Shown here piece by piece: positions 61,255-64,000 of a stretch of DNA of 64,000 nucleotides. Below the pieces are notes generated by a model. The model had not been told where the DNA came from. It saw nothing but the letters and a program-made list of their open reading frames with translations, and ran no database searches. The number at the start of each line of letters is the position of its first letter. The stretch's first letter is position 1. This DNA is from Mimachlamys varia (taxonomy: Eukaryota > Mollusca > Bivalvia > Pectinida > Pectinidae), in contig OX392532.1 in assembly GCA_947623455.1 (NCBI GenBank), positions 2,604,001 to 2,668,000 on the forward strand, given 5' to 3'. The position numbers and the translations under genes are program-made.

Positions 61255-64000
61255 CAAACATCTCACACTTACTCTCCAAATATCTAACACCAACTCCCAG
61301 TCAAACATCTCACACTTACTCTCAGTCAAACATCTAATTCCAACTCTCAGTCAAACATCTCACACTCACTCTAAGTCAAACATCTCACACTTACTCTCAG
61401 TCAAACATCTAACACCAACTCTCAGTCAAACATCTAACACCAACTCTCAGTCAAACATCTAACACCAATTCTCAGTCAAACATCTAACATCAGCTCTCAG
61501 TCAAACATCTAACACTTACTCCCAGTCAAACATCTAACACCAACTCCCAGTCAAACATCTAACACCAATTCTCAGTCAAACATCTAACACCAATTCTCAG
61601 TCAAACATCTAACTATTACTCTCAGTCAAACATCTCACACCAACTCTCAGTCAAACATCTCACACCAACTCTCAGTCAAGCATCTAACACTTACTCTCAG
61701 TCAAACATCTAACGCCAATTCCCAGTCAAACATCTAACACCAATTCTCAGTCAAACATCTAACACCAATTCTCAGTCAAACATCTCACACCAATTCTCAG
61801 TCAAACATCTAACACCAATTCTCAGTCAAACATCTCACACCAACTCTCAGTCAAACATCTAACACCAATTCTCAGTCAAACATCTCACACCAACTCTCAG
61901 TCAAACATCTAACACCAATTCTCAGTCAAACATCTAACATCAACTCTCAGTCAAACATCTAACACTTACTCTCAGTCAAACATCTCACACTTACTCTCAG
62001 TCAAACATCTAACACCAATTCTCAGTCAAACATCTAACACCAACTCCCAGTCAAACATCTCACACCAATTCTCTGTCAAACATCTCACACCAATTCTCAG
62101 TCAAACATCTAACACCAATTCTCAGTCAAACATCTAACACCAACTCTCAGTCAAACATCTAACACCAATTCTCAGTCAAACATCTAACACCAACTCTCAG
62201 TCAAACATCTAACATCAATTCTCAGTCAAACATCTAACACCAATTCTCAGTCAAACATCTAACACTTACTCCCTGTCAAACATCTCACACTTACTCTCAG
62301 TCAAACATCTAACACCAATTCTCGGACAAACATCTAACACCAACTCTCAGTCAAACATCTAACATCAATTCTCAGTCAAACATCTAACACAAACTCTCAG
62401 TCAAGCATCTAACTATTACTCTCAGTCAAACATCTCACACCAACTCTCAGTCAAACATCTCACACCAACTCTCAGTCAAGCATCTAACACTTACTCTCAG
62501 TCAAACATCTAACGCCAATTCCCAGTCAAACATCTAACACCAACCCTCAGTCAAACAACTAACACCAATTCTCAGTCAAACATCTCACACCAATTCTCAG
62601 TCAAACATCTTACACCAATTCTCAGTCAAACATCTCACACCAACTCTCAGTCAAACATCTAACACCAATTCTCAGTCAAACATCTAACATCAACTCTCAG
62701 TCAAACATCTCACACTTACTCTCAGTCAAACATCTATCACCAATTCTCAGACAAACATCTAACACCAACTCTCAGTCAAACATCTAACACCAATTCTCAG
62801 TCAAACATCTAACACCAACTCCCAGTCAAACATCTCACACCAATTCTCTGTCAAACATCTCACACCAATTCTCAGTCAAACATCTAACACCAATTCTCAG
62901 TCAAACATCTAACACCAACTCTCAGTCAAACATCTAACACCAACTCTCAGTCATACATCTAACATCAACTCTCAGTCAAACATCTCACACTTACTCCCAG
63001 TCAAACATCTCACACTTACTCTCAGTCAAACATCTAACATCAATTCTCAGACAAACATCTAACACCAACTCTCAGTCAAACATCTAACACCAATTCTCAG
63101 TCAAACATCTAACACCAACTCTCAATCAAACATCTAACACCAATTCTCAGTCAAACATCTCACACCAACTCTCAGTCAAACATCTAACATCAATTCTCAG
63201 TCAAACATCTAACACCAATTCTCAGTCAAACATCTAACACTTACTCCCTGTCAAACATCTCACACTTACTCTCAGTCAAACATCTAACACAAATTCTCAG
63301 ACAAACATCTAACACCAACTCTCAGTCAAACATCTAACATCAATTCTCAGTCAAACATCTAACACCAACTCTCAGTCAAACATCTAACACCAACTCCCAG
63401 TCAAACATCTAACACCAATTCTCAGTCAAACATCTAACACTAATTCTCAGTCAAACATCTAACACCGATTCTCAGTCGAACATCTAACACCAACTCCCAG
63501 TCAAACATCTAACACCAATTCTCAGTCAAACATCTAACACCAACTCTCAGTCAAACATCTCACACCAACTCTCAGTCAAACATCTCAAACCAACTCTCAG
63601 TCAAACATCTAACTATTACTCTCAGTCAAACATCTCACACCAACTCTCAGTCAAACATCTCACACCAACTCTCAGTCAAGCATCTAACACTTACTCTCAG
63701 TCAAACATCTAACGCCAATTCCCAGTCAAACATCTAACACCAACCCTCAGTCAAACATCTAACACCAATTCTCAGTCAAACATCTCACACCAATTTTCAG
63801 TCAAACATCTAACACCAATTCTCAGTCAAACATCTCACACCAACTCTCAGTCAAACATCTAACACCAATTCTCAGTCAAACATCTAACATCAACTCTCAG
63901 TCAAACATCTCACACTTACTCTCAGTCAAACATCTCACACTTACTCTCAGTCAAACATCTATCACCAATTCTCAGACAAACATCTAACACCAACTCCCAG
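61255..64000. repeat. Minisatellite, 25-bp unit, ~110 copies, continues past window end
   Basis: 'TCTAACACCAATTCTCAGTC' plus AAACA repeats every 25 bp almost without length change. Variants are TCTCACAC, CAACTC, TTACTC and CCCAG. The variant block starting AACTATTACT is found at 61611, 62411 and 63611. The array is still running at the last base of the window. Confidence 0.97.

Overview
This window is animal nuclear DNA, most likely from a mollusc and probably a bivalve. One spliced gene can be supported: a voltage-gated potassium (Kv) channel subunit on the + strand. Interspersed repeats of types familiar from mollusc genomes surround it. These are a LINE 3' end, two SINE-like families, a hairpin-ended element, two retroelement C-terminal fragments and one LTR insertion. 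No bacterial features are present (no operons, no CRISPR, no rRNA or tRNA genes). Species-level placement is not possible by eye.

The Kv gene has two coding exons. Exon 1 (3514-4005) encodes a complete T1 tetramerisation domain with the zinc motif HX5CX20CC. Exon 2 (30443-31339) encodes S1-S6, the TMTTVGYGD selectivity filter and a short C-terminal tail. Both splice sites are phase 0, and together the exons give a 462-residue Shaw/Kv3-like subunit. Two positions are unusual: the second S4 charge position is Met, and the S6 Pro-X-Pro hinge reads Pro-Ile-Ala. The 26.4-kb intron between the exons is more than half tandem repeat by eye.

Layout: 1-1480 LINE 3' end and a SINE-like repeat; 1795-2490 55-bp minisatellite; 2500-3513 putative promoter and 5' region; 3514-31339 the Kv gene, whose intron holds minisatellites with units of 34, 34, 38, 47/50, 32-38, 41 and 50 bp plus several dispersed elements; 32255-33405 short-unit arrays rich in GGTACC; 35765-43600 arrays built on 'GGTACGGAC', 25-, 32- and 27-bp units; 45306-45541 tRNA-derived SINE; 47416-60804 nearly continuous arrays of 27-, 42-, 46/70- and 24-bp units, one of them split by a 1384-bp TG...CA insertion with a 5-bp target-site duplication; 61255-64000 a 25-bp array that runs off the window end.

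Roughly 55-60% of the window is minisatellite, in about 20 families with mostly unrelated unit sequences. Most long open reading frames are by-products of these arrays: units of 24, 27, 42 and 156 bp keep one frame open, and the 31-bp unit cycles through all frames. They should not be annotated as proteins. The main points for follow-up are the non-canonical Kv subunit, the repeat-filled intron, the dated LTR insertion inside a satellite, and the higher-order duplications seen in many arrays.
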